Positions 20,686-31,470 of a stretch of 64,000 nt of DNA are shown in pieces. Origin of the DNA: Diphasiastrum complanatum (Eukaryota > Streptophyta > Lycopodiopsida > Lycopodiales > Lycopodiaceae). Every line of letters begins with the position of its first letter. Position 1 is the first letter of the stretch. The position numbers were made by a program, and so were the translations under genes. The notes beneath the pieces are model-generated. The model worked only from the letters and a program-made list of their open reading frames with translations. It did not search any database and had not been told where the DNA came from. The DNA lies in the NCBI GenBank assembly GCA_029204225.1, contig CM055093.1:5503205-5567204 (forward strand). Direction: 5' to 3'.

Positions 20686-21140
20686 CTTTGGTGCTTGTTT
20701 CAGTCCATAGAGACTTTTGAACAAAAGACAAACTTTTGATTCATCACCTTCTTTCACAAAACCTGCAGGTTGCTCCATGTAAATCTCCTCCTCAAGGTAA
20801 CCATTGAGAAATGCATTAGAAACATCAAGCTGGAACATACTCCAATTGTGAAAACGTGCAAGAGATATAAGTATTCGAATTGTTACCATCTTTGCAACTG
20901 GTACAAAGATGTCTTCATAGTCAAGACCTTTGATTTATGAGTAGCCTTTGGCACAAAGTCTTGCTTTATAATTATTGATAGATCCATCATGATTATACTT
21001 GATTCTGAAAACCCACTTACATCTAATCACATGCAGGTTGTTTGGTGGCTCCACAAGCTCCCATGTGTTGTTTGATATCAAGGCTTCAAACTCTTGGGTC
21101 ATTGCTTCAACCCACATCTTGGATTGAAGAGCTTCTTGGA
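20686..21140 (-). pseudogene. Copia A reverse transcriptase N-terminal part
   Basis: RT begins at NNTWELVEPPNNLHVIRCKW and runs through KYNHDGSINNYKARLCAKGY, a TAA stop (probably from CAA), DYEDIFVPVAKMVTIR, and LDVSNAFLNGYLEEEIYMEQ to [10 protein letters not shown]. The catalytic YVDD segment, the rest of RT, RNase H and the 3' LTR are all missing, replaced by the segment at 20513-20685. Confidence 0.88.
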
Positions 21141-22680
21141 CATCTTTAGGCTCTTCATCCGATATGAAGAGAGCATGATAGGAAGTTTCACCTTCCACTT
21201 GCCTTCCTTCTTCATCATATGTGAGCCCTCTTGGCTCAGATCTTGCTCGTGTAGATCTTCTTGGTGTGGTAGCTTGAATTTGCTCCTGCTCAAGCCTCGG
21301 CCTCACCACCTCTTGAGCAACGTCAAGATTGATGATTGATCTTGCCTGAGACTCCTTGATCTGTGCATCATCCAAGTTAAACTTCTGATCTTCATGGAAG
21401 ATCACATCTCTACTAATAACATTCTTGTCAATAGAAGGAAGATATACGTTGTATGCTCTTTTAGTGGATGCATATCCTACAAAAATTCCTTTAACCGTAC
21501 TAGGATCTTCCTTCTTCCTAGTTTCTAGAGGCACATGCACAAAGCATACACAGCCAAAAATCCTAAGATGATTTACATTAGGCTTTTTCTTATACAACAT
21601 CTCAAATGGTGTTTTTCCTCCTATTGCAAGATTAGGAAGCCTATTACAAATATAGTTTGCACATGCAACTGCCTCTCCCCAAAATTCTTTAGGCAGAGAA
21701 GCTTCTAGCCTAATGGGTTTTGCACATTCACACAAAGTTCTATTTTTTCTCTCGGCAACTCCATTTTGCTGAGGAGTATATGAACAAGAAAACTCTCTTT
21801 GAATGCCCTCTCTCTCACAAAAGTCTTTAAACTTATTGGAAGTTTATTCTCCTCCACTATCACTTATCAAAGCTTTCAACTTGGAAAAAAACTGCTTTTC
21901 TGCATAAGCTTTGAAAGTAAGAAAAACATCATAGACCATGGCTTTTGAAGACAACATATAGATCCAAGAATATCTTGTATAATCATCTACAAAGGAAACA
22001 AAGCAGTTTGCTCCTCCTTTGCTCTTAGTTGATGAGAAATGAACATCAGAGTGCACTAATTCAAATGGTTGCTTTGTTTTGATGCTTGATCTAGGAAAAG
22101 GCCTTCCGTGTGATTTTGCCAACACACAAGCTTCACAAGGTAGAAGCTCTTTTGACAGTGTTTTTGGTAGTCCAACAGCTTTTCCTTCCTTGACCATAGA
22201 TTACATGGCTTTGAAATTGGGATGTCCCAATCTCTTGTGCCACAGATCCTCCTGAAGAACCTTGGTCTCATAAGCAATATCTGAAATGTTAGCACTCTTC
22301 CTAGAATCTAGTTTGTACAACTTACCAATTCTAGATCCTCTAGCAATAACTTCATTTTCTCTTGAGATTATACACTTGTCAACTTGAAACTTGACATCCA
22401 ATCCACTATCAAACAACTGTCCTACACTAATGAGATTCTTAGTTAGTCTAGGTACATAAAGTACATCATGTAAGCAAAAAGATTTTGATGATGATGCATG
22501 CAGTGGAATACTACCTATTTCCTCAATTCTACACTCTACATCATTAGCGGTATAGATTGATCTTTTTGCATCTAGATATGGCATGAGATTAGTGAAAGAG
22601 TTCCTAGCACTACACATATGGGAACTAGCCCCACTATCTATCCACCAAACTTCTCCATTCTTAAAAGGAAAAGAAAAAAG
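21141..22680 (-). pseudogene. Copia A protease and integrase
   Basis: Minus-strand order: protease WWIDSGASSHM (about 22650-22620), GAG-pre-integrase (VPRLTKNLISVGQL), integrase zinc region (LWHKRLGHPNFKAM ... CEACVLAKSHGRP), core with the first Asp in LVHSDVH (about 22050), second Asp in ISDSGGE (about 21850), and Glu in NGVAERKN (about 21760). Then come WGEAVACANYICNRLP, IFVGYASTKRAYNV, ISRDVIFHED and the Arg-rich RSTRARSEPRGLTYDE. Two in-frame stops (near 22200 and 21845) interrupt it. All three catalytic acids survive, making this the best preserved copia integrase in the window apart from copia B. Confidence 0.92.
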
Positions 22681-23481
22681 TAGACATCATTAATGAATCC
22701 TCTCTTTCACTCTCAACACCCTCACACTCATCCTCATTAGTAAGGATAGCTTGCTTAGATTGGTTCTTCTTCTTGAAACAGTTTGATGCATAGTGTTCTT
22801 TCTTGCCACAGAAAAAACACTTGATCTTTGACAACTTCTTCTTGCCACTGGATGTTGTAGTTTGTGAGGATTGATCCTCACCACCTTTCTTGGCTTTGTC
22901 CTTCTTGAAGTGTTGTTGTCCTTTGCCCTTGCCTCTTGACTTGTCTCTGATGAAGAGTGCTTTGTCATCTCCACCATCTTTCAATGAAAGTCTGTTGATC
23001 CTCAACATCTTGTTCTTTTGCTTGCTTTCTTCAGCAAAGAGAACACCTTGCAGTGTCTCCGAGGATGGAAGATCCTCCCTGACAGCATAAGTCTGAAGAT
23101 CCTTAACTCTCATGACATATGATGAAGCACTCTCTGATAGCTTAGAATTATTTGGTTTCTAAGTGTAAGCAATCTAGAAGTATTCTTGATTTCATAGATT
23201 GTTTTTAGAGTATCCCAAGCTTCCTTGGCAGTGGTGCATGTACTGATCTCTCTTAACACTTTATTGGTTACATTCATTTTTATGAAATGAAGGGCAATTC
23301 TGGTTCTTTTGTGAAATGCTGCAGCTTCAATAGGTGCAGCAGGTTCTTCTTCAGCTCCACTCACAATATCCATTACATTTTGTAGAATCAATAATGATTC
23401 CATTTTGATCTTCCACATTGCATAATTAGAAGATGCTAATCTCTCATTGTGCTCCAAGAAATGTGAACCAAATGAAGACAT
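22661..23481 (-). pseudogene. Copia A gag
   Basis: The ATG at 23481 starts MSSFGSHFLEHNERLASSNY with WKIKMESLL, then IALHFIKMNVTNKVLRE and EAWDTLKTIYE. A frameshift near 23110 moves to the next frame (MRVKDLQTYAVREDLPSSET), a Lys-rich stretch, and the zinc knuckle CFFCGKKEHYASNC, in which the usual Gly of the CCHC motif is Glu. The tail is acidic. It is closely related in plan to gag of copia E at 59621. Confidence 0.9.
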
Positions 23482-23568
23482 CTTCTCTATGAGAAATTCT
23501 AGTAATGATAAAAAAAAATGGAGTTGAAAGGATGTTGCTTGTTATCTCAATCTAGGATCTAACACCGA

Positions 23569-24150
23569 TGTTGATCCAACCTATGAAATCTAGCAACAAT
23601 TGTGAGAACAAATTCTCAACACAGAAAATCAATCTAACTTGAATTTGGATCTTGCTTCAGTCACAAAAAAGAAGCACATGCAAGTAAGAAGTCTATCTCT
23701 CCCACAAGTTTCAAAGAACTGAAAAACTCTTTAGGAACTTACTTTCAACTCAAACACAATAATTTGTGTGAAATGAAAAGTCTAAGACCTTAGAACACTC
23801 ATTTCTATCCAATTCTACTTGATTGACAGTGAAAATTGATGAAAATGGTGAAAAGAACTGATGTGTGTTCACTTTGGCATATCCCACAAGTTGAGTACTC
23901 TCTCAAACTCTCTGATTGCCTAGAACTCTTCTAAAAACAAATCAAATTGATTTAGAAACACAATCAACACATTCTACTCTTCAGTACCTATCCAGCAAGC
24001 TATAGAACATCAAATTTGGATCAATTCTAGAGAAGTAGCACTCAATCAATGAGGGTTGATTTCACACGTGTGAGCGCTCTATCCATACAGGGCTTTGTTG
24101 GAGTCATAAGAAAAATACCATTCACTTTTGACACTTAGTAGATAAGTCCA
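23569..24150 (-). mobile_element. 5' LTR of copia A (outer end approximate)
   Basis: On the minus strand the LTR ends near ...GGTTGGATCAACA at 23569, next to a degraded primer-binding site. The interior carries the palindrome CACACGTGTG at 24063-24072. About 115 bp of it (around 23945-24055) recur in forward orientation at 43091-43207. The outer end is not fixed; unrelated coding-like sequence starts by about 24178. No 3' LTR remains. Confidence 0.6.
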
Positions 24151-24177
24151 ATCACAAGTAATATCATAAAAGACTTA

Positions 24178-24720
24178 ATGGAAATCTGGAATTGGAAAAG
24201 ACCCTTTTTCAAATGTAGATGTGGTGAAAAGTGTAAAAATAATTCTTCCATCATTTGGTGTGATCATGCTATTTGGTCCATTATGAATAACCTTGCCAAG
24301 TTTTGTCCTGGTGCTTCCCTCCAAAATCAAATAAATGCCTTCTTCATGTGGCTAAATAAACCTGCTAGGGATGTTTTAAAATCTCATATTACTTTTCTCT
24401 TTATCCGCCAATACATGACTGATGCCTTGAACTTGCTAAAGACTCTTTTACCAAATTACTTGCACCTTTGGGAGATGCCGAGAATATCCGAGAGATAGAA
24501 CGCCTCTTAAAACGTCCCAGTTTTTCTACCCTCCAAGACAAGTACTTCCAGAACTCAAACAAAAGGACGGGCTCTTTTAATTTGAACAATCCAAACTCAG
24601 TCATTTACGGTTCAGGAACAGGAAAGAAAAAGCATGTTTCAGATTTCAAAGCAAAGGAAGGACAAAGCAGTGGCAACAAAGATGACTTACCAATCAAAAA
24701 GCTGAATTTTTATAGATTGT
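24178..24720 (+). pseudogene. Unrecognised coding remnant (one frameshift)
   Basis: Two forward frames joined by a frameshift near 24440 give about 180 residues. The first part is FKCRCGEKCKNN, then IWCDHAIWSIMNNLAKFCPG, FFMWLNKPARDVLKSHITFL. The second is LLAPLGDAENIREIERLLKR, FSTLQDKYFQNSNKRTGSF, then a Lys/Ser/Gly-rich tail with KKKHVSDFKAKEGQSSGNKD. It is not repetitive, not gag/pol-like and not close to anything I recognise. The basic low-complexity tail suggests the C-terminus of a cellular protein, so this may be a captured or retrocopied host gene piece. Confidence 0.35.
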
Positions 24721-24949
24721 AATTAATGTGCAGGACAAAGAATGAACAATTAGAAGACAAATTAGTGTTTCAACAATCGGACGTCTCCACTTTTTCACTA
24801 GTAGCAACTTAGGAAGACTTTTTATGCATTTATGTTACCAAAATAGAGTATTTGAGTTTATCCATGTGAAGCATTTTTACGCTAACTTTTTACGCTGAAT
24901 TTTTGGTATTGTTGAAGCTTGGTGTAGGTTCATTCTATTGAAGCCAGTC

Positions 24950-25431
24950 TCAAAGTGTCCTTCTGGTCCTGGCCCAAACTTGCTCAGAGGGGCAACGAGA
25001 GGGTTCAAATTTGTTCATGTGGATAATGGTATCCAAAGAAACAGGGGTCTCGAGTGAAGGATTTTTGTGCAAAGCGGCCAATTTGCAAACTTGTATTTCT
25101 TTTTTAGTTAAATGAGTCATCAAACCAAAGGTCAATAGGTATTGATGCAAGGAGATTAACAGAAGGGAATCTCTAGAGCTTGTAAGAGGTAAGAGTGGAA
25201 CAAAAGGGACTTGATAGTTTTTGGATTGGCAAAAATTATAAGAGGAGAGGTCACCAATATCGCAAATGTCTTGAGAAAAGTTCTCAATTTGAGAGGCACT
25301 GCCTTCATCAAGGTCTTCAGTATAAACAAGCGGGTGAGGAGAGACGGGAGCATCAAAAGTAGACGGGGTAGTGATGTCGTAAAATCGTGGGCGTGTGAGC
25401 GGCAGTGGAAGCTTGAGGATTGAGCATGGTG
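24950..25431 (-). pseudogene. 5' coding region of LTR family F element (gag position)
   Basis: Directly downstream (minus) of the family F LTR a frame reads STFDAPVSPHPLVYTEDLDE, then SYNFCQSKNYQVPFVPLLPL and LLTFGLMTHLTKKEIQVCKL, ending near 24950. The first 50 bp after the LTR match the corresponding position at 44588-44640 beside the other family F LTR, so it belongs to the element. The protein does not resemble a standard gag I know. Confidence 0.4.
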
Positions 25432-25659
25432 TCTAGGAACAGAAACGCAACAGTTAGCAGCAGAAATATTCAGGTAGAAGATTTCATACAGAATGCGCAA
25501 ATGAATGACACAATAGTGAGACAAAAATTGCACTCTGATTAATAACAACAATGAGTATAATAGCTTGAAGTAATAACTTCAGCTTGCTAAGCGTGATAAC
25601 GCTGGCTACAAAAAACTCTAATTGAAAGAGAAATTTAAATAACACTTACATAGCTTGAT

Positions 25660-25666
25660 TCAGCTA

Positions 25667-25741
<75 letters not shown>
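25660..25741. repeat. (TA)n microsatellite
   Basis: About 40 uninterrupted TA dinucleotides inside the family F LTR. The position matches TATATACTAGCTG in the 44-kb copy, so it is an expansion of a short TATA-like stretch. Confidence 0.95.
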
Positions 25742-25743
<2 letters not shown>

Positions 25744-25914
25744 CAAGTGTCAAGAGAAAAATATCTTAGGCCTTAATTGCCATTTACTCCAGTTTTGCAT
25801 CTACACAAAGTTGGTAACTGCCCTTAGGATCTTTGTTTTTCCAGTTGTTTTAGGGTTGATGATAAGTTGGCGACGTCAGTCTGCCAATGTAGTAAAAATG
25901 TGAAAAACCTGAAA

Positions 25915-26465
25915 AACCCGAAGGTGCCCTTTAGACTGAAGGTATGCAACTCTTGAAGGTGCCCTTAGACTTAAGGTGTGTAGATCCCTAAGGCGCCTGT
26001 AGACTGAAGGCAGCGAAGAAGGCAAAAAAGACGAAGGTGCCTTAAGAATGGTTTCTAAGGCATTCTGGCCAGCCTTACACTGAAGGCAGCGAAGAAGCCA
26101 AAAATCCAAAGGTGCCTTACACTGAAGTTTTAGCGAAGAAGGTGAAGGTGCCTTAGATAAAAGGCAGTGAAGAAGGCGAAAAAGACGAAAAGGGCAAAGA
26201 AGATGAAGGTTCCTTAAGAATGGTTTCTAAGGCATTCTGGCCCAGCCTTACACTGAAGTCAGTGAAGAAGCCAAAAAGGCGAAAAAGCCAAAGGTGCCTT
26301 ACAATGAAGTTTTAGCAAAGAAGGCGAAGGTGTCTTAGATAAAAGACAGTGAAGAAGGCGAAGGTGCCTTAGATTAAAGACAGTGAAGAAAGCGAAGATG
26401 CCTTAGATCAAAGACAGTGAAAAAATTGAAAAAGATGAAGGTGCCTTAAAAATGGTTTCTAAATG
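25915..26465 (-). repeat. Higher-order minisatellite within the family F LTR
   Basis: Words GAAGGTGCCTTAGA and GGCAGTGAAGAAGGCGAA recur many times. A larger unit starting GAAGGT(G/T)CCTTAAGAATGG followed by TTTCTAAGGCATTCTGGCC begins at 26032, again at 26205 (173 bp later), and partially at 26437. The equivalent region near 43960-44180 has only a few diverged copies of the AAGGCACCTTCA word, so the array expanded in this copy. Confidence 0.85.
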
Positions 26466-26469
26466 GTCG

Positions 26470-28467
26470 GATCTAAAAGCAAAGGACTTTCTTGGAGAGA
26501 AAGTTGATGGTATGGGACATCAATGATTTCAAAGAGGGAATTCTTGTGTGAGAATGATCTGTGGACTAGTGGGTAGTTTTTACATTGTTTGTTATGCTAA
26601 CAATTGAAACCATTGAGTACTTGTTTAGGGAGGTTATGAGATATTGACTTTGCGAACCCAATTAATGATTTTAAGGAAAAAGTCCGGTTTGTAATAGTAT
26701 TGAGTACTCATTACTGACTTTTTCAAATCTTTGATATCTTATATGTTGTCTCCTGGAAACTTTTTGATCGAAGTTATGGAATTTCTTTTAAAAGGGGGAA
26801 AAGAAAATGATAGGAATAAGACTTTCATGGGATCAACCAGTTGCATAGATCTATTTTGTGGAATCCAATTTGTGTGCAATGGTGGAACTATCCAATGGAA
26901 TAGAGAAAATCTCTAGTGATTGTTTTGAATAATCTAGAACTAGAGTAATTTTGGGGGTTTGAGCTGTGAGATATTCATGAATATGGGAAGTAGTGGTAAA
27001 GATTAAATTAAGGTTCATTGATTGGCTACCAAGTACCATTTAGTTATGGATTGGATCAATGGAATGAAGCTTTAATCTAAACCTTTTGTCTGTATAAGTC
27101 AGCCTAATCTTAGTTTGTGCACTAAGATTTGAAGTAGCTTGATTGAAATGAAGGAATTTTGTTGATAAAGGTGAGATGGTTGGAAAACTTGAGATGTGGA
27201 ATTATTCACTTCAGAGATTTCCGAGATATGTTATTTACTCAAGAGAAATAGAATTTTTTGTAGCTGAGTTACAAGATTCTCAGTGAGATATGTGAGTAAC
27301 ATATGCGGATTTTGTAGGAATATGCCAGATAAAAATATATGTGTTTATGTACTGGGTCATAGTGAGATTATTCTCATATGTGCATGATTAATCTTGTTTG
27401 AATCTACTATGTATTCCTGGTTACTAAGGTTGTCTGGTGCACTTAACCTAGCCGTTGAACATAGACATATGATCAAGTATTATGTTTGACAATTACTTGC
27501 AGAGTTAACATATATGTTCTAATAGATCTATAGGTTAACTTAAAAGTGATTTGGGTGAAAATTTGAGCAGAGCTTCGTCAACAAAGGTGACAACTGACTC
27601 GAATTCAACCCTTATATAGCAGAATTTAGAGTGCGTATTAGGTGAAATCCACTTTCTCTTGCTCAGTTTCACCCAAATGTGGTAGGGACCTTCTTCATAA
27701 ACTTCTAAGGCCTCAGAGAAGTCTGCAAGAGCTCAAAAGGTGATTTGGCTATCCTGCAAAGGTTCTGCGAGGGTTCAACTCTTGCAGGAGGTGATCTCTC
27801 GCACAACATATTTTTGTGATTGAATTTTCAAGATCAGACCATGTAGACAGGCTAATTTTACTGCTCTGATTCCATTTATGCACCTTGCGAAGGTTGGTAG
27901 GCTGATCTTGATGCTTTGCAAAGGTTCTGAAGATTCAGCCTCTGAGACCCCTCACACACACTCAGAAAAGAGGATATCTCCATTAGGAACTCTCGCAGAG
28001 ATTTTTATGGATGCATCTGGATTAGATCTAGTGACTGTCCAAGTTTCAAGAGCTATCTCCCAGGGGATCTCTTGAGATTATCTGATTTTTAACTTTTGCA
28101 AACAGATAATCAGTTTCATCCATGCTAGATCTGATTGTTGGTAGCTCTCTAAAAGTTCTGATGGACATCTGGTAACAGATCCATCAGTTTTGGTTGAAAT
28201 TTGCCCTTAATTTGCCATAGTTACTGAGATCGAAGTCTCTGATTTGCAAATTTGGGAGATTTATTGGCATAATCTGATGATCTGCTTCCTTCTCGATCCC
28301 ATCTGGATCTGGATTCCTCTTGGATCCCGGTGGATTTTCCCCAATCTTGCCTGATCTGGCCGAATCTTGATGGATCTAGCTTGATTTGGCTTGATCTTCC
28401 TAGATCTAGTTGTGATGGCCTAGCAGAATAGCTTTTCGTAACGTGCCACCACCAATCTGGATCTATA
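26470..28467. other. Non-coding stretch, probably gypsy G2 3' region/LTR
   Basis: No convincing frame on either strand. The half nearest G2 contains CTCGCAGAG/CTTGCAGAG-like words resembling those in the G3 leader at 40.9-41.9 kb. It lies on the 3' side of the minus-strand G2 pol, so LTR or UTR sequence is expected. I could not find a paired copy to set boundaries. Confidence 0.3.
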
Positions 28468-29400
28468 TCACTGCGGTGGCCAGTACTTGTGCAACCGACT
28501 ATTGTTGATGGGTGTGTTGAATGGTGTCCCATCTAGCTTCTCTAGATTCATGGCTCCATGATTAAGAATTTCTTTGATCCGATAAGGACCTTTGCTTGTG
28601 AGTTTTAATTTTCCCTTGATCGCCTTGGTTTTATACATGAGGACCAAATCTCCGAAACGAAGATCCTTCTTTTGTAACCTGCGGTCGTGCCATGCTTTGC
28701 GTCTTTCCTTTTCAGCTGCCAGTGCATGCACGACTAGTAAGCATGTTTCACAGAGTTTAGGCAGAGCTTCGTGGCGTAGTTGTAGAGATTTGGATTCATT
28801 AAGGCATTGCGTTGTGGCAATCCTTAATTAAGGGACTAAAAACTCTACTGGCATTATAGCATCCTGACCATATACCAATTGGAAAGGTGTTTGATCAATG
28901 CTTCCCTTATATGTTGTCTTGAATGCCCATAGAGCATGCTGCATGCAACTTATGTTCCCAATCTGATCTGCTAGCTTCAACTGTTTTTCATAAAGGAACT
29001 TGGCAGTGGTCCTAGCATCAGCTACTCTTACTGCCTTGGCTTCGACCCACTTGGTGAGATAGTCCATGGCTACGATTATGTATCGAGCCTGGGTACTCCT
29101 TGCTGCAGGGTGAATTGGACCGATGTAATCCAATCCCCACTTTTTGAATGGTGCTTGGGGTAAGACCGGGTGCAGTAGGTCATAATTCAATCTCGTTGGT
29201 CTCCTCATCCTTTGGCACACATCACACTTTCTCAAATATTCCACCGTATCCTTGAATTGTTGGACACCAACATCCTGATTGCAGGATCTTGCAAACTGTA
29301 ATGTCGGATGCAAAATGGCTTCCACCCATGTCTTCATGTGAAAGCGAAATGATCTGGGTGGCCTCATGAGAGAGAATACACCGCCAAATAATCCCATCTG
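28468..29400 (-). pseudogene. Gypsy G2 integrase with core deletion
   Basis: The zinc region ends CDVCQRMRRPTRLNYD (near 29210) and the core begins GLDYIGPIHPAARSTQA (first Asp, about 29125) with YIIVAMDYLTKWVEAK and TTAKFLYEK. The frame then jumps to HALWAFKTTYKGSIDQTPF and VYGQDAIMPVEFLVP (near 28830), so the part that should carry the second Asp and the Glu is missing. The C-terminal domain follows after further breaks (HDRRLQKKDLRFGDLVL, KLTSKGPYRIKEI) to 28468. It cannot be catalytic. Confidence 0.88.
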
Positions 29401-29940
29401 GTCCTATTTGATACAATTGGCTGGCAACCAGCTGATAAGGTCTAGCCTTCAGGATCAATTTTTGTTGATGCGCCTTTCGTAGTGATTTGTCTGGTTGGCC
29501 CTGCATGAGATATTCAACAATGTCAGCAGCCCATTCTGGTATTGTGTCCATGTAAAATAAGACAACATCGGCCAGCTCATCATCGGGTTGTATTGCAACC
29601 TCCTTTCCCTTGATTTGTGACACATGATCTGCCATGTAGTGTTGTTTTCCCTTGTGGACTACTATCTGAAAATCAAACTCCAACAATAGAAGTAGCCATC
29701 TGGTGATTCTCCCGGTGTTGCAAGTTTTGTTAATGAGATAGAGCAAGGGTTTATGGTTCGTATAAAAAGCAAAATGTGTGGCCATCAGGTAGTGCCGAAA
29801 TTTTTTGACCGCATAGATCATCGCCAATGCTTCCCACTCTGTGGTTGAATAATTCATTTTTGTATCACTGAGCTGTCGGCTTACAATCGGATTGGAAAAT
29901 CCTTTTTGTGTTCACTTGGCTGGGTTAAGATTGCTCCAAC
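29222..29940 (-). pseudogene. Gypsy G2 RNase H and linker
   Basis: MNYSTTEWEALAMIYAVKKF then HYLMATHFAFYTNHKPLLYL and GKQHYMADHVSQIKG, the RNase H pattern of Tat-like gypsy elements, followed by a linker (YQIGPDGIIWRCI) and the first His of the integrase zinc region (SHEDMGGSHF). Frameshifts separate it from RT at about 29930 and from integrase at about 29250. Confidence 0.85.
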
Positions 29941-31110
29941 TGCATACTTAGATCGTCTGTATGTACATGAAACTCAATGGACCAATTGGGTGGGCGTAAG
30001 ATTGGTGCTGAAACCAATGCATCCTTCAGCTTTTGGAAAGCCTTTAGAGCTTCCTCGTTCCAATCTGGATCCGTTGTGAGTTTGTACATTGGTCGGGCTA
30101 ACTCCGCAAAATCTAGAATGAAGATTCGATAATAGTTAGCATGACCCATGAAGATGCAGACTTTGCGGATTGTCCCCGGTGGTGGTAGATCAACAATGAT
30201 CCTGATCTTTGATAGGTTTGTGGCGATCCCATGTCTTGACACTATATGGCCGAGAATCAAGCCATTTGTAATCCAAAATTGACATTTTTCTGGATTCAAG
30301 GAGATCTGAAAATTGTGGCATTTTTGTAGCACCTTCTCCAAATTGGATAAGTGTTCTGAATTTGGTCCATGCACGCACAGATCGTCCAAGAAAATTTCCA
30401 GAAATTTTTGCAAATACTCTTTGAATGCCGCCTGCATGACTCGTTGGAAGGTGCTTGGGGCATTGCAAAGTCCGAATTGCATCACCTTGTAGGCATAGGT
30501 TCCCATTATGTGGCGAATGCTGTCTTGTGTTGGTTTTGGGGAGCTATCTTCACCTGGTTGTAGCCACTGAAGCCGCCTAGAAAACTATAGGCTTCGGTGC
30601 CAACTACTCTATCGAGGACACTTTTTGTAAATGGTAAAGGAAAGTGATCCTTTTTGGTGACTGCATTGAGCGCCTTCAGATTCACACAGATTCGCATTTT
30701 GCCGTTCTTCTTGGGTACTATAACTACCGACGATACCCATTCCGTGTGCTCGATTTCATAAATGAAATCTGCATTTAATAGGTTATGCAACCCTTGCTTG
30801 ATCAGCTCTGTGTAGTTCGGGTTGCAGCGATAGTAACAATTCACCTTGGGGACTGCTCCATCCACCAACGGTATAGTGTGTTGGACTACCGTTGGTGGAA
30901 TGCCCTTAAGATCACTATAACTCCAGGCAAAACAGTCTTTATACTCCACCAACAATGATTGTAGTCTCTTGAACTGTGTGGGCGTTAATGGCTCTCCCAC
31001 ATGCATTATCTTTTCTTCTTCACTTGACTCGACAAGGTTCATCGGCTGTGTTCGCGCAGGTCCCTTGAAGACTTGTTCCGCTGGTGCCTGACTTTGATCA
31101 GGTTCTCACA
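29925..31110 (-). pseudogene. Gypsy G2 reverse transcriptase
   Basis: The 5' part (31042 down) has an acidic leader, the DCFAWSYSDLKGIPPTVVQH motif, IEHTEWVSSVVIVPKKNGKM, RICVNLKALNAVTKKDHFPL. After a frameshift near 30506: FGLCNAPSTFQRVMQ, catalytic LDDLCVHGPN, LNPEKCQFWI, LGHIVSRHGIATN, FMGHANYYRIFI and APILRPPNWSIEFHVHTDD. Motifs match the Tat-like G1 element at 8.6 kb. Gag is absent; sequence is cut at about 31110 by the LTR region of copia B. Confidence 0.9.
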
Positions 31111-31115
31111 GGGCT

Positions 31116-31452
31116 TGCGACATGATAAAGTTAAGAAACACAGTTTAAACACCCGACTGGATCAATCACCATAGCACAACATCAAGTGCAACAAGACAAG
31201 ACAACATAATAGCTCACCTCAAACTGTATATTCAACTACTTAGTAAGTACAAAGATAAAGCTACTTAAAAGCACTCAAAGGGCTCGTAAAAGAAAGTCGG
31301 CCTGATAACTAAGCACACGTGGTGCCGTCGAAATAAGAAAGCATTGTATAAGTCGATCATTGTTATTTTAACTCTCTCCCTCGATGATCAACGTCTCTCT
31401 TTATTTTAGAGTTTACTCTATTCATGGAACCTCCATGATAGTATTACAAGTA
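31116..31452 (-). mobile_element. Probable 3' LTR of copia B
   Basis: It lies directly after the RNase H stop and an A-rich tract at 31459-31473 (minus-strand polypurine side). The minus strand then runs from about TGTAATACTATCATGG to about ...TTATCATG before gypsy G2 sequence resumes. A CACGTG core occurs at 31315-31320. No 5' partner survives upstream of gag at 35613, so both limits are approximate. Confidence 0.45.
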
Positions 31453-31470
31453 AAAGCTTTTTTTTTTTTT

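Larger units (their letters stand above)
25432..26465 (-). mobile_element. Family F LTR (expanded copy)
   Basis: Reverse complement of the family F LTR at 43882-44587. Shared blocks include the region after CTAGCTGAATCAAG, the TAATCAAAGTGCAATTTTTG block and TTGATGATAAGTTGG. Compared with that copy it has gained a long (TA)n tract (25660-25741) and a much larger repeat-rich region (25915-26465). The upstream boundary is uncertain because the repeat array runs into unrelated sequence. Confidence 0.65.

Noticed and set aside
25655-25903. Open frame of alternating Tyr-Ile
   Set aside because: It is only the translation of the (TA)n microsatellite.
28221-28532. Minus-strand frame rich in Arg, Ser and Asp next to G2 integrase
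   Set aside because: Repetitive GATC-rich words produce the composition; no known domain, and it overlaps the integrase tail in another frame.
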